This document shows positions 40,223 to 50,900 of a stretch of DNA of 64,000 nt, piece after piece. The stretch is from Tritrichomonas musculus (lineage: Eukaryota > Parabasalia > Tritrichomonadida > Tritrichomonadidae). Location: NCBI GenBank assembly GCA_039105265.1, contig JAPFFF010000037.1, positions 1,331,501-1,395,500 on the forward strand, in the 5' to 3' direction. The position numbers and the translations under genes were made by a program. Numbering within the stretch: position 1 is the first letter of the stretch; every line of letters begins with the position of its first letter. The notes beneath the pieces were generated by a model. That model ran no database searches. It was not told the origin of the DNA and saw nothing but the letters and a program-made list of their open reading frames with translations.

Positions 40223-41497
40223 GGGTCTCAAAAAGTTTTTAGGGCGACTATTAAAGAAACAGATTAAAGTTATAATATTAAAATATAATAATCTTTACTT
40301 AATATATTCACCATTATTATTTATTATTTCATCGCATCTCTTTATCCATGATTCAAAAACCTTGTTCATTATGTCACTTGGTATTTCATGCAAGATTTCG
40401 GTTATTGCGTCAAATAATTCTTCAGGTGAGGTGAAAGATAATCCAGCTAGCTTTTCTTTCAGATATCCGAAAAGAAAGTAATCTGAGGGTGCCAAGTCTG
40501 GGCTGTATGGAGGATGTGGCACCCTCATAACACCATTTTTATTATACCACTCATTTGATTTTTTCGAGTTGTGAACTCTACAATTATCGAGATGGAGTTT
40601 AAGCTTTTTCTTTTTTGATGTTTTTCTAAATTCATCAATTGTTGGTTCAAGCACATTATTAATAAAATATTCTGTATTAAAAGATTGACCTTTCTTCATC
40701 ATATCAATATGAAAAATTCGATTTTTTGAGAACATTACAGTAATCATCACTTTTTCAGTACATATACTTTTTGAAACCCTAAATGGCACATCATCTTTAG
40801 ATATTGACCATTTTTTTGCTGGTTCATAAGACAAAAAGAACCATGATTGGTCTCCTGTGATCAGATTAATGAAATCTTTTTGTGACTCAGAAACAAGTAT
40901 TGATTTTAATTCCAGTGCACCATTTACTCTTTTATTTTTCAGATCATTTGTCAGAGAATATGGCACCCAACGTAAAGTGTAATTTTTGTAACCGAGAACT
41001 TCAGTTAAACGGTTATAAGCAGTACCATATGAACAACCACAAACATCACTTATTTGTGAAACAGAACTAAAAGGATATTCTGTTAATGTTTTAAGAATAA
41101 TTGCATCCAAATCATCTAATGGCGGTCTCCCTGATCTGGGCTTATCATCAATCGTTACACGCCCGCATTTAAATTCATGATACCAGTATTCAACAGTTTT
41201 GGGTTTCAGCGCATTGCATTGATATACATTAACAAGTTTTTGGTGTATTTGAGCTGGCATTTTTCCTTTTAGATAATAATAATGAATGATTCCTCGCTGC
41301 TCTATTTCAGACATTTGATTATACGTTTATATTTTTAATTTTAAACGAACTTTTTGACCTTTAACTCTATGAATAAAGAATGAAAATATAATTTGATAAG
41401 AAATATAATGTTACTAAGATCACTACTATATGTTATTAAAATATTACATTTTCAAACCATTCCAAAGATGGTCGCCCTAAAAACTTTTTGAGACCTC
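40222..41497 (-). mobile_element. Mariner (Tc1/mariner, Tvmar-like), complete-looking
   Basis: 1,276 bp with 27-bp terminal inverted repeats (GGGGTCTCAAAAAG at the left, GAGGTCTCAAAAAG at the right, one mismatch overall), flanked by TA at 40220-40221 and 41498-41499. It holds one uninterrupted transposase gene on the minus strand with short flanks. Size, ends and D34D transposase match the Tvmar group known from Trichomonas. The insertion sits in the TAG that ends the MULE frame. Confidence 0.93.
40295..41314 (-). CDS. Mariner transposase (D34D)
   Basis: 339 residues, the usual size. An N-terminal pair of helix-turn-helix motifs (MSEIEQRGIIHYYYLKGKM and, around the RSGRPPLDDLD linker, FSSVSQISDVCGCSYGTAYN). 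The linker WVPYSL corresponds to mariner WVPHEL. Catalytic residues: TGDQSWFF, HLDNCRVHNS and APSDYFLFGYL; by count 34 residues separate the second and third Asp. PHPPYSPDLAPSD is a mariner signature. No stop or shift is seen, so the gene may still be functional. Confidence 0.95.
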   Translation of the reverse strand: MSEIEQRGIIHYYYLKGKMPAQIHQKLVNVYQCNALKPKTVEYWYHEFKCGRVTIDDKPRSGRPPLDDLDAIILKTLTEYPFSSVSQISDVCGCSYGTAYNRLTEVLGYKNYTLRWVPYSLTNDLKNKRVNGALELKSILVSESQKDFINLITGDQSWFFLSYEPAKKWSISKDDVPFRVSKSICTEKVMITVMFSKNRIFHIDMMKKGQSFNTEYFINNVLEPTIDEFRKTSKKKKLKLHLDNCRVHNSKKSNEWYNKNGVMRVPHPPYSPDLAPSDYFLFGYLKEKLAGLSFTSPEELFDAITEILHEIPSDIMNKVFESWIKRCDEIINNNGEYIK

Positions 41498-43593
41498 TAT
41501 AGATCAGTTCAAATCTGATTAAAATGATCATTTGCTTATTGATATTGATGTGCATTGTTGGGAGGAAACTCCCAACAAATAAAATAAACATATTTATACT
41601 TATCTTATATCATTTTATAAACATATTTATATTAATTGAGAGATGATCAGATTTTTTGAGAGAAATTTTAATTAAGTTTTTAAAAATTGAATAATAATGA
41701 TATACTCAAAAGTATATTATTATTGTGATAAATTGAGAGACGATCAGATTTTTAAAATAAAAATTATCAAATTCTTTCTTCACTTAAACATTAATACTCA
41801 TGAATAATAAGATATATTATCATTATTTTTATCCCATTTTATATTATATTATTAATTTTTTTTTTCAATCTATAATTTAAATATTTAAATGCCAATATGT
41901 AATCTTTTGCAATTTTTTATTATGCTTTTCGGGCAATTTTTAATTTAATGTAAATTTAAATTTGCATAATTTTAGAGGCATGTCAACCAAAATTCTACTC
42001 GATAATTTTTTTTGAAAATGATAATATAAGATTTAAATGATGTATATTAAAACTTTTCCTCTTGAGCAAACGAAAACTTCTATACAGTTTTTAGTTTTCA
42101 TTCAAATCATCATTTTTAACTCAATATCTTCAATTCAAAAAGTAGATATATTCAAATTTGATATATTGAAAAATGAATTCTCTTTCATTTTTGATAAGAT
42201 CATGATTGAATACCATTTCAATTTGAGAGAATTTTTATTGAATAGCTTTTCAATTTGAGAGAAGGTTAATTGAATATTCTTTCAATTTGAGAAGAATAAA
42301 TAAGTTTTATTTATAACTTGGAAATTGAATTATCAAAAATTTATTTTATGATATAAATATACTAAGATATTAATTATGAAATAATAAAAGTAATTATATT
42401 TGCATGTCACAAAAAATTTAAAATAAATATTTTAAAATATTTTATTTTGTTTTTACAAAGTAGGTAAAATCATTATTTGATTTATAATAAAGAAGTATAT
42501 AATTTTTATTAATCAACAAAATAAATTTCTGCTCGAATATTCTCAAATATTTATTTAAAATATAATTATTTGAAAAAGTTCGATCGGAAAAACAAAAAAT
42601 GATTTATTTCAAAATTTTTTTTATATATTTTTAAAGTAAAATGAAATGAATTTATCATAAGTTCTATAAATCCTCTAAAAATCATATTTTGAGCACTAAT
42701 TATATTTTATTTTTTCAATGAACTATCAATTGAATTGAAAGTATAATATTAGTGTATATTGAAACGTATAAAAGAAAATCCCAATATAATTATTAGAATG
42801 GCTGTTTTATTTTGATTAAAAAATGAAATATGATTAGTATCACAGCTATTTGAAAATAAGACGTTTTATGTTTAGATATTTAAAGAACGTATAGAGTAAT
42901 CATAAAAACCATTAGTAATTTGTTAATATTATTAAGTTATAAATGTAAAGAATCTTGGATCTTATATTTCTATAGAGTGGATAAAATAAAAAATCAAGTT
43001 TGATGTTTTTTACCTAAAAACTATTAATTTTAATGTACAAACTAAATAATTGGACTCCAGAGATCATAAATACATTCTTCTTTTTTATATTAATCTTTTA
43101 TAACTGGACTTATCTTATTTTCTACTTTCACTTTTTGAGAGCTTTTTTTTGGTTGATATGCCTCTATAATTTTGATTAACCAAAATCATTTTATATATGA
43201 TGATTCACAGAATCAGTGACACTGATCTATGAAATATAAATAAATTATCTAATAATAAAAATTTAAATAATAAACAAAAAAACAAAATAAGAAAAAAAAG
43301 AACAAACCAATTTCATAATTAGTCTAAATTTTGAAGAGTTAACAAACTTAAATAAAAATATGATTAATTAAAAATACAAAAACTGGAATGAACATTTATA
43401 AAATAAATGAAAAACGAAAGATAAAGATAAAATATTTTTTTTTTAAAGAATCAAATTTTTATTTGAGATTATTGAAAAATTACATATAAAAATATATAAA
43501 AAATATTATGTTTTTTGAAAATATAACTCAATGAATAAAATATTTATTTGTAATTATTTCAACTTTTTAAGTCAAAATTAAATATTGTAAAAT
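41498..43593. other. Noncoding right arm of the MULE
   Basis: Over 2 kb of AT-rich sequence with no supported gene. Contains repeated TTGAGAGAYGATCAGATTTTT (about 41637 and 41735), three copies of TTTCAATTTGAGAGAA-like units at about 33-bp spacing (42217-42285), and a short run after the mariner that may be the decayed end of the MULE protein in another frame (VHCWEETPNK near 41550). Confidence 0.5.
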
Positions 43594-43846
43594 AACTTAT
43601 GTAACTCAATAGAAAAAATTCTGTTATCTCAAAATAACCTACGTAAGTTTTAAGAATTATTCGAATTAATTGGTTTTTCATTGATAAATTGAATTTTCAA
43701 TATACTTTTTGAATAAAAAATAACGAGAATAACCTATGTATGTATGTAAATCTCATTCAAATCTTATGTAACTCAAAACTTTTTGATTAGTTTATTTCCC
43801 TTTTTGATAAGAAAAGTTCTAACCTACGTAACAAAGATTTCTTCCC
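43594..43846 (-). repeat. MULE right terminal inverted repeat
   Basis: Reverse complement of the left arm; one clear difference is in the AATCAATTAATT segment (AACCAATTAATT here, read on the minus strand). The outer end abuts the 8-bp duplication GATTTAAT. Confidence 0.9.
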
Positions 43847-44074
43847 GATTTAATTATTAAATATCTTTATCTGATTTAAAAAAAAATTGTTAACTATGTA
43901 AATTAAATATTTTTAAAATAATTCATTTATCTGATTTCATTTTAAAGAAACTATTTGTGGTTATGTTTAAAAAAAAATTGTTAACTATGTAAAAATCTTT
44001 TTTTTTCGGTTAACGAAAATAATGTTAACATATAACGTACAAAAAAATGGCCAATTGTAGCGAGTTGGGGGTCA

Positions 44075-44454
44075 TTATATATAAAGTAATAAATGTTGGT
44101 TTTTTCTCGAGTCAGGATATATATTTTATTTCCAAACTCATATTCATTTAACATAATTTCTTAATACAAATCTTATTCTCAATTTTGGCAAAAAAACAAG
44201 GGCCATGGAGATGATTATTTGCAATATCAGTTATTAAGTGAAAAATTGAAAGGAGATCATATTTACTATCAGATATAGCTTCTTCTTAAAATCTTGAAGA
44301 AGGATATCTTCATCTTCTCCATCAAAAAAAAATTTAGAATATTGCTATAAAAAACGTTCATCTTTTCCAATATTCCATCAACACTAATTTTTTATTGCTT
44401 TTTTATAAAAAAAAATTTTCCAAAATATGCGCTGTATTGAAAAATATAGAATTT
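44075..44454. other. Spacer right of the transposon nest
   Basis: AT-rich; possibly very decayed leading part of the LRR gene that follows, but no repeat is convincing. Nothing else seen. Confidence 0.4.
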
Positions 44455-45636
44455 TAAGTTCTATCTTCATTAAAATCGATTGGAAAAAATTGCTTTGAAG
44501 AATGTAAATATTTAATTCGATTGTTTATTCCATCAACTGTAACATTATATAAACTTCAATCATTCAAAGAATATAAATCATTGACACAAATCACAATTCC
44601 TTCTTCTGTAACTGAAATTGGATCTTCCGCTTTCTTTGGATGTTCATCATTAAAGCAAATCACAATTCCTTCTTCTGTAACTGAAATTGATGATCATGCT
44701 TTTAGAGGATGTTCATCATTAAAACAAATCACAATTCCTTCTTCTGTAACTGAAATTGGATCTTCCGCTTTCTTTGGATGCTCATCATTAAAGCAAATAA
44801 CAATTCCTTCTTCTGTAACTGAAATTGGATATGATGCTTTCAGAGGATGTTCATCATTGAAGCAAATCACAATTCCCTCTTCTATAACTGAAATTGGAGA
44901 AAGTACTTTCTTTGGATGTTCATCATTAGTGGGAATAGCAATTCCATCTTCTGTAACTGAAATTAGTGATGATGCTTTCTCTGGATGTTCATCATTGAAG
45001 CAAATCACAATTCCCTCTTTTATAACTGAAATTGGATCTTCTGCTTTCTCTGGATGTTCATCATTAACACAAATCAGGATTCCTTCTTCTGTAACTGAAA
45101 TTAGTGATGATGCTTTCTCTGGATGTTCATCATTGAAGCAAATCACAATTCCCTCTTCTATAACTGAAATTGGATCTTACACTTTCAGAGAATGTTCATT
45201 ATTAACACAAATCACAATTCCTTCTTCTGTAACAGAAATTAAATCTTACGCTTTCTTTGGATGTTCATCATTAACACAAATCACAATTCCTTCTTCTGTA
45301 ACTGAAATTAAATCTTATGCTTTCAGAGGATGTTCATCATTAACACAAATCACAATTCCTTCTTCTGTAACTGAAATTAGATCTTCTGCTTTCAGAGGAT
45401 GTTCACTATTAACACAAATCATAATTCCTTCTTCTGTTACTGAAATTGGAAATTACACTTTCAGAGGATATTCATCATTAAAACAAATCACAATTAATTC
45501 TTCTGTAACTAAAATCGGATATTCTGCTTTCTCTAGATGTTCATCATTAAAACAAATCGCAATTCCTTCTTCATTTGATATGCGTCAAATTGGTAACTTT
45601 ATTGCAATAAATAAAAACATCATCAAATATTTATGA
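44455..45636 (+). pseudogene. 5'-truncated BspA-like LRR_5 gene with homogenised repeats
   Basis: The frame is open from about 44455 after a TAA, with no ATG at its beginning (the first internal Met is near the end). It starts mid-protein: LKSIGKNCFEECKYLIRLFI, then about 14 repeats of 23 residues with core ITIPSSVTEIGSSAFFGC, each exactly 69 bp. The repeats are unusually alike at the DNA level, much more than in the other LRR_5 genes here, implying recent expansion or gene conversion. It lacks any BTB, signal or membrane part, and the upstream end lies about 380 bp from the transposon nest, so truncation may be linked to that rearrangement. Confidence 0.82.
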
Positions 45637-45729
45637 AATGCATGAGGAAATTTCAAATGATACATCAAAAACAGTTTTAATTTTACAGAATTGATCTTTG
45701 TTAATAGGATTCTATGTTTTTCTTTTTCT

Positions 45730-46440
45730 TTATCCTATATAAGCGATTCTATCTTCGATTTCCATTAACGAATGCTTAGAAATGATTCGAGCCATCTCTT
45801 CATTTGTTTCAATCATCTTAGATAATACATGCTTCACCATTGCATAATATTTGAGCTTTCGTCTAAGATGAAGTTTAAGATATTGAAGTATATTCTCTTC
45901 TTTGATGTATTCGATAGGTGTTTTAACATTTTTGGATAACACTTCAGCAGTTTTATCGAGCTTCCCTGATGTAGAACAGAATATAATCTTACTGTAATAC
46001 GGTTTACTGTATAATCGTTCTGTTATCATTATATGTCTCCATATCCAAAACGATTTACCAGCACCCATCTTACCGATTAAGAAGTAGATACCGTTTTGAC
46101 GAGAATGGATATTCTGGACTCAGTGGTTTAATTAACGCCATCTCTATATCACGTTGATTCTTACGTAAAGTTTCTTCGATTAACTCTTCTACCTTCTTTA
46201 TTTGAGCCATTTATATCATATTAAATGAATTTTCTTATTTGATCTGGTATCGTCTTCTGTTTAATCCAGTACTGACCCTCCATAGTCGATATTTTAGTTT
46301 GATGACCTTCACGCATATTTTTAGCTTTGATGGTATCTTTCACTGTTGAATCGTCAGGCATTTCATACGTAATTGAGTATGTATCCCTCTTCTTATTATA
46401 GGATCGAATCTCTTTAATGATACCTCAGTAGTGATGTCAG
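45730..46440 (-). mobile_element. Maverick (Polinton) remnant with packaging-ATPase fragment
   Basis: The minus strand encodes part of an A32-type packaging ATPase, recognised by its Walker A region around 46075-46050 (GKMGAGKSFW), preceded by a small upstream reading frame of a second element gene. Mavericks are virus-like DNA elements abundant in trichomonads. Only a fraction of a 15-20-kb element is present; no polymerase, integrase, capsid genes or terminal repeats are seen. It is broken, with several interruptions besides the truncation, and looks moderately old. The right limit is uncertain and may extend to about 47.3 kb. Confidence 0.7.
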
Positions 46441-46808
46441 GGCAGAATCGGGGTCAGATAGTTTAGTACTGTTGGATATCCAAAACTATTGGAACCCATC
46501 TCAAACATAAATTTTTTCCCAACTTAAATGCAGCCCACTAGTACTGTGAAAGCATTCATCATCAAGTATAATGAGTATTTGATGAATCCCAGTCCTGAAA
46601 ACCGTGTGGATCCCATACAAATTCAAAAAATAACCCATAAATGACCTATAAATGACCCATAAATAGCCTATTAATGGCCCACATATGGCCCACATATGAG
46701 ACCATATTTGGGTCATACCGTGTTCCAAAAATATTCCATATTTGAGACTCAGATGATTTTGGGAAAACCTATTTTATATTTGAATATTGGTTTTTTATCG
46801 CATCCCAA
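46441..46808. other. Spacer with 11-12-bp short tandem repeats
   Basis: Unlike most spacers here it is only moderately AT-rich. From about 46632 to 46705 there are some six degenerate units of the GACCCATAAAT / GGCCCACATAT type. May belong to the same element as its neighbours. Confidence 0.45.
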
Positions 46809-47288
46809 ATGGAAGCCACTACAAGCTACTCCAATGTCTACGAATACATCAACACACTAATATTCCTATCGCCAAAACCTGATGAATTTGCAAAATGCAA
46901 TTTCGCGATATTATGTGACAAGTTCCCATTCAATTTGAAGAACTCATCGTACTTAGCGAGGGTCCTATATGTATCACTCCAGAATGGTACTGAAACCATT
47001 AGATTCTACCCTAATAAGCTCAAGGAGATGAACCTCGAATTTGTCAAATTGACATCCAATAGTAGACGCAAATTGAATGTTAACATGCATGAGTTCTTTG
47101 TAAATGGGAATACTGAAAAGCACGAATACAAGGAATATCCGTATTACAACTACTCGATTGAGAACACCAATTTAAACACCAAGGATCTCATTGCCAAATT
47201 ACGTGAAAAATACAATATTGCAGAACCTGATGTATTCATCGGCAAGCATCAGGATTTGGTATTGGATGATGACTCAGATTTTGCCTAA
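46809..47288 (+). CDS. Hypothetical protein, 159 aa, possibly element-derived
   Basis: A clean ATG-to-TAA frame beginning MEATTSYSNVYEYINTLIF and ending in an acidic tail (DLVLDDDSDFA). Composition is less AT-rich and codon use less biased than host genes nearby, similar to the Maverick remnant on its left. No domain recognised. Could be an accessory gene of that element or an independent host gene; intact as it stands. Confidence 0.55.
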   Translation: MEATTSYSNVYEYINTLIFLSPKPDEFAKCNFAILCDKFPFNLKNSSYLARVLYVSLQNGTETIRFYPNKLKEMNLEFVKLTSNSRRKLNVNMHEFFVNGNTEKHEYKEYPYYNYSIENTNLNTKDLIAKLREKYNIAEPDVFIGKHQDLVLDDDSDFA

Positions 47289-47587
47289 ATCTTTGAATAC
47301 ACCACTTGCATATCGTGTTCAACCGTGTTCACCACTATGAAATATTTTAAACTTTTTTAGAGTAAAAAAAGTTGAAGAATCAATTATATTTTGAAGAAAA
47401 TAAAATGTCTATTATTTATAGATTGATGATATATTAAAAAAAAATATTTTTATGCATTATTTTTGCATTTTAATTCAAAATTATTTTTCGTAAAATTTTA
47501 TCATAATTTGGAAGTATTGAAAGATGTATTCTATGAGTTTATTCAATATTAACAAGTTTACAACATTTTTAGGACGGACGCCCTTAA

Positions 47588-47827
47588 GGTACAAATCCAG
47601 TACGTTTAGTAACCGCAATTTTTTTTGACATTCTCAAAGAATAAGATGACATGTTAAATAAAAAACGATTATTTTCATCCATTTCATATAACATGTCATA
47701 ATGTTTATTTAAATTGTAAAATAAGTGTCAAAAACAAACCTAGTCAATTTAAACTTTTTCAGAGACATGCAACTATTCAAATAATAAACGTTCTCCTATT
47801 CAAAAAATAACGTACTGGATTTGTACC
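47588..47827. mobile_element. 240-bp MITE flanked by TTAA
   Basis: GGTACAAATCCAGTACGTT at 47588-47606 is repeated inverted at 47809-47827 without mismatch, and both ends abut TTAA (47584-47587 and 47828-47831). A TTAA duplication would suit piggyBac-type or Kolobok-type transposases; TA with a one-base-longer TIR would suit mariner. Noncoding inside, with an inner palindrome around GACATGTTA / TAACATGTC. Confidence 0.8.
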
Positions 47828-47901
47828 TTAAAGTTTTCAATTTTTTAACGATATTTGAAAATTGACATAACAATGGTTAATTATTTCACCTCATTGTTTC
47901 C

Positions 47902-50900
47902 ATGGATATTCTTCATAATATTCATAAAAAGAAAGAGCTTTATGAGCATATTCTTGCCTATATAACAATGGATAGTGATGATGATGATTTCCCTGATAAA
48001 CTTAATTTCATATCTCAAGTAATTGATAATCGAGATATTTCTACGCAACAAGAAATTTTAGAAACTATATTTCATATTCTATCAGCATTAGTGGATAATC
48101 ATCACCGAACCCCAACATTTTTTCTTAGGATTGAACAAATTCTTCATTATATTATCAATGGAAGCAATTTTCAAATTTCTGGCACCGAAGTTTATAATTA
48201 TTTTAGTAACAACAAGATTATTCTTCAACGAAGATGTTGACTCTTTTAATATTAAATGTTCAATCGGCGAAAATGACACTTTTATAGCGACATCAATTCG
48301 CAAAGATTTAATTGAAGATTTCATATCACATGTCACACGCCATAGCATACCACTTAACAGTATGATCAGTCAGTCTATATATGAAACAAACAGCTTTTTA
48401 ATTGGCAAAACCCCAAGTTTAATTCAATATGCATCCTTTTGTGGTTCAATTCAAGTTTTTCGTTTTTTGCTTCAAAACGAAGTCATTCCAAATGGTATTG
48501 CTTGGCTTTATTCAATACATTCAGACAATGCAGAACTTATACATTTACTTGAAGATCAAGATATTCAACCAGCTGATAAGACATACGAAAAATGTTTAGT
48601 TGAATCAATTAGATGTCATCACAATGAAATCGCGAATTACATCATTGACAACTTGTTGACAAAAAGTGTCGAAAACATTGATTGTTGTCAACAAATAAAA
48701 GAATGTTATAATTATAAATTTTGGCCAAATGACATCAAAGATGTATTTACAAAAGACAAAATCGATTTTGGGTTTACTTTTAAACATATAATTGATTCAT
48801 TTCCATCAATTTCAATTCCTTCATATATAACGAAAATTTCATCATATCTTTTTAATAGCTGTTCATTGTTAAAAATGGTTTTAATTCCTTCTTCTGTGAC
48901 TGAAATCGAAGGATATGCTTTTGATGGTTGTTTTTCATTAGAAGAAATTAAATTTGAAACTCCTTCGTCTCTTTCTTCAATTGGAAGATTTGCTTTCATT
49001 GGATGTTCATCATTGAAGCAAATCTCAATTCCTCATCCTGTTAAAAATATTTTAAATTCAACTTTTTATGGATGCACCTCATTACAAAAAGTGGAATTAA
49101 ATCCATCTATCTGTTCTTTAGCTAATGAAGCTTTTATTGGTTGCACATCTTTGACTCAAATAACAATTCCTTCTTCAGTGACGTTGATCGGTGAAAAATG
49201 TTTTTCAGAATGCACTTCATTGAAAAAAGTTACATTTGAACATCGCTCAAATAATATTGATATTAAAAAATTTGCATTTCGAGGTTGTTCATCATTGACA
49301 GAATTTTTATTACCTTCATTTATGACTAAAATTGAAAATAATACATTTGTACAATGCACGTCTTTGAAAGAAATTATTATTCCATCATCAGTCATTGTTA
49401 TCGAATATAGTTGTTTTATGGGCTGTTCATCATTGCAAAAAATAACTTTTGAACCTCGTTCAAATAATATTGATATTGAAAAATTTGTATTTCGAGGTTG
49501 TTCATCATTGACAGAATTTTTATTACCTTCATTTATGACTAAAATTGAAAACAGTACATTTGCACAATGCACATCATTGAAAAAAGTTATTATTCCATCA
49601 TCAGTGAAAAGTATTGGAGACAATGCTTTTGAATTATGCGCAAAACTCGAAGAAATTATATTTGAAAATAATTCAACATTAGAAACTATTGGCAAACTAT
49701 CATTTAATAAATGTTATTCATTGAAAGAAATTACAATTCCATCATCAGTCACTGTTATTGAAGAAAACTGTTTTATGGACTGTTCATCATTGCAAAAAAT
49801 AACTTTTGAACCTCGTTCAAATAATATTGATATTGAAAAATTTGTATTTCGAGGTTGTTCATCATTGACAGAATTTTTATTACCTTCATTTATGACTAAA
49901 ATTGAAAATAGTGCATTTGCACAATGCACATCATTGAAAAAAGTTATTATTCCATCATCAGTGAAAAGTATTGGAGACAATGCTTTTGAATCATGCACAA
50001 AACTCGAAGAAATTATATTTGAAAATAATTCAACATTAGAAACTATTGGCAAACTATCATTTAATAAATGTTATTCATTGAAAGAAATTACAATTCCATC
50101 ATCAGTCACTGTTATTGAAGATAACTGTTTTATGGACTGTTCATCATTGCAAAAAATATCTTTTGAATCAAGTCTTTCCATAATTGAAATAAAAAAATAT
50201 TCATTTTATAATTGCAAATCCTTGAGTGAAGTTTTTATTTCATCATCAGTGAAAAGCATTGGAAACAATGCTTTTGAATCATGCACAAATTTAGAAAAAA
50301 TTATATTCGAAAACAATTCCTCATTAGAATATATTGGTGAATTAGCATTTAATGAAAGTTCATCTTTAGTGTACTTTTCAATACCTTCTTCTTTAAGAAT
50401 AATTGATCGTTATGCTTTCAAAAAGTGCACAGCTTTGAAAGATATTATTATTCCAAATACCGTAAAAATGGTTGAGTGTGGAGTTTTTTCTGAATGTTCA
50501 TCATTAACAAAAATAAAAATTCTTTCTTCAATTACTTCTATTAAAGAAAGCTTTTTCAATGAATGTAGTTCATTAAAAAATGTAATTATTCACACAAATA
50601 TAGAAAAAATTGAGAAAAATGCTTTCAGAAAATGTTCATCTTTAGAACAAATAACATTTGAAGCGCCTTCTTCTTTGACTTCAATTGAAGAATATTCATT
50701 CAGTGAATGTACATCGTTAAAACAAATTTTAATTCCTTCATCTGTTAGAAAAATTGATAATAATGCTTTCGAGAAATGTTCATCTTTAGAACAAATAACA
50801 TTTGAAGCATCTTCTTCTTTAATTTTAATTGGAAAAAATTCGTTCAGTGAATGTACATCATTGAAACAAATTTTAATTCCTTCATCTGTTAGAATAATTG

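Larger units (their letters stand above)
32700..43846. mobile_element. Mutator-like element (MULE) with 253-bp TIRs, interrupted by two insertions
   Basis: Inverted repeats 32700-32952 and 43594-43846 match over 253 bp with about one difference. Directly outside both ends lies GATTTAAT (32692-32699 and 43847-43854), an 8-bp target duplication. The reading frame runs plus: a Pro/Gln-rich and FLYWCH-type N-terminal part (33104-33742) and a MULE transposase domain (38973-40221). Between them a hAT-like element of 5.2 kb is inserted, and a mariner sits at the very end of the frame. Without these the element is about 4.6 kb. MULEs typically have long TIRs and 8-10-bp duplications, which fits. It is no longer able to make one continuous protein. 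Confidence 0.88.
29151..44071. mobile_element. Outer transposon with 39-bp inverted ends, host to nested elements
   Basis: The left end begins CCCCCAACTCGCTACAATTG and the right end is its reverse complement; with one further A/T the match is 39 bp (29150-29188 and 44034-44072) without mismatch. TCA flanks both sides and may be a 3-bp target duplication. Taking away the two nested elements leaves about 1.4 kb of AT-rich DNA with no gene, so the outer element was probably small and non-autonomous. Near its right end TTAACTATGTAA occurs twice (about 43892 and 43981); its complement resembles the subterminal motif of the MULE it hosts. The superfamily is not settled. Confidence 0.7.

Noticed and set aside
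42037-42258. 73-codon hydrophobic frame in the MULE right arm
   Set aside because: Low-complexity Ile/Phe-rich translation of AT-rich DNA overlapping short repeats.
32700-43846. LTR retroelement with 253-bp ends
   Set aside because: The ends are inverted, not direct, and no reverse transcriptase, gag or primer site is present.
44694-45146. 150-codon minus-strand frame opposite the LRR_5 repeats
   Set aside because: Mirror of the 69-bp repeat; seen opposite every LRR_5 region in the window.
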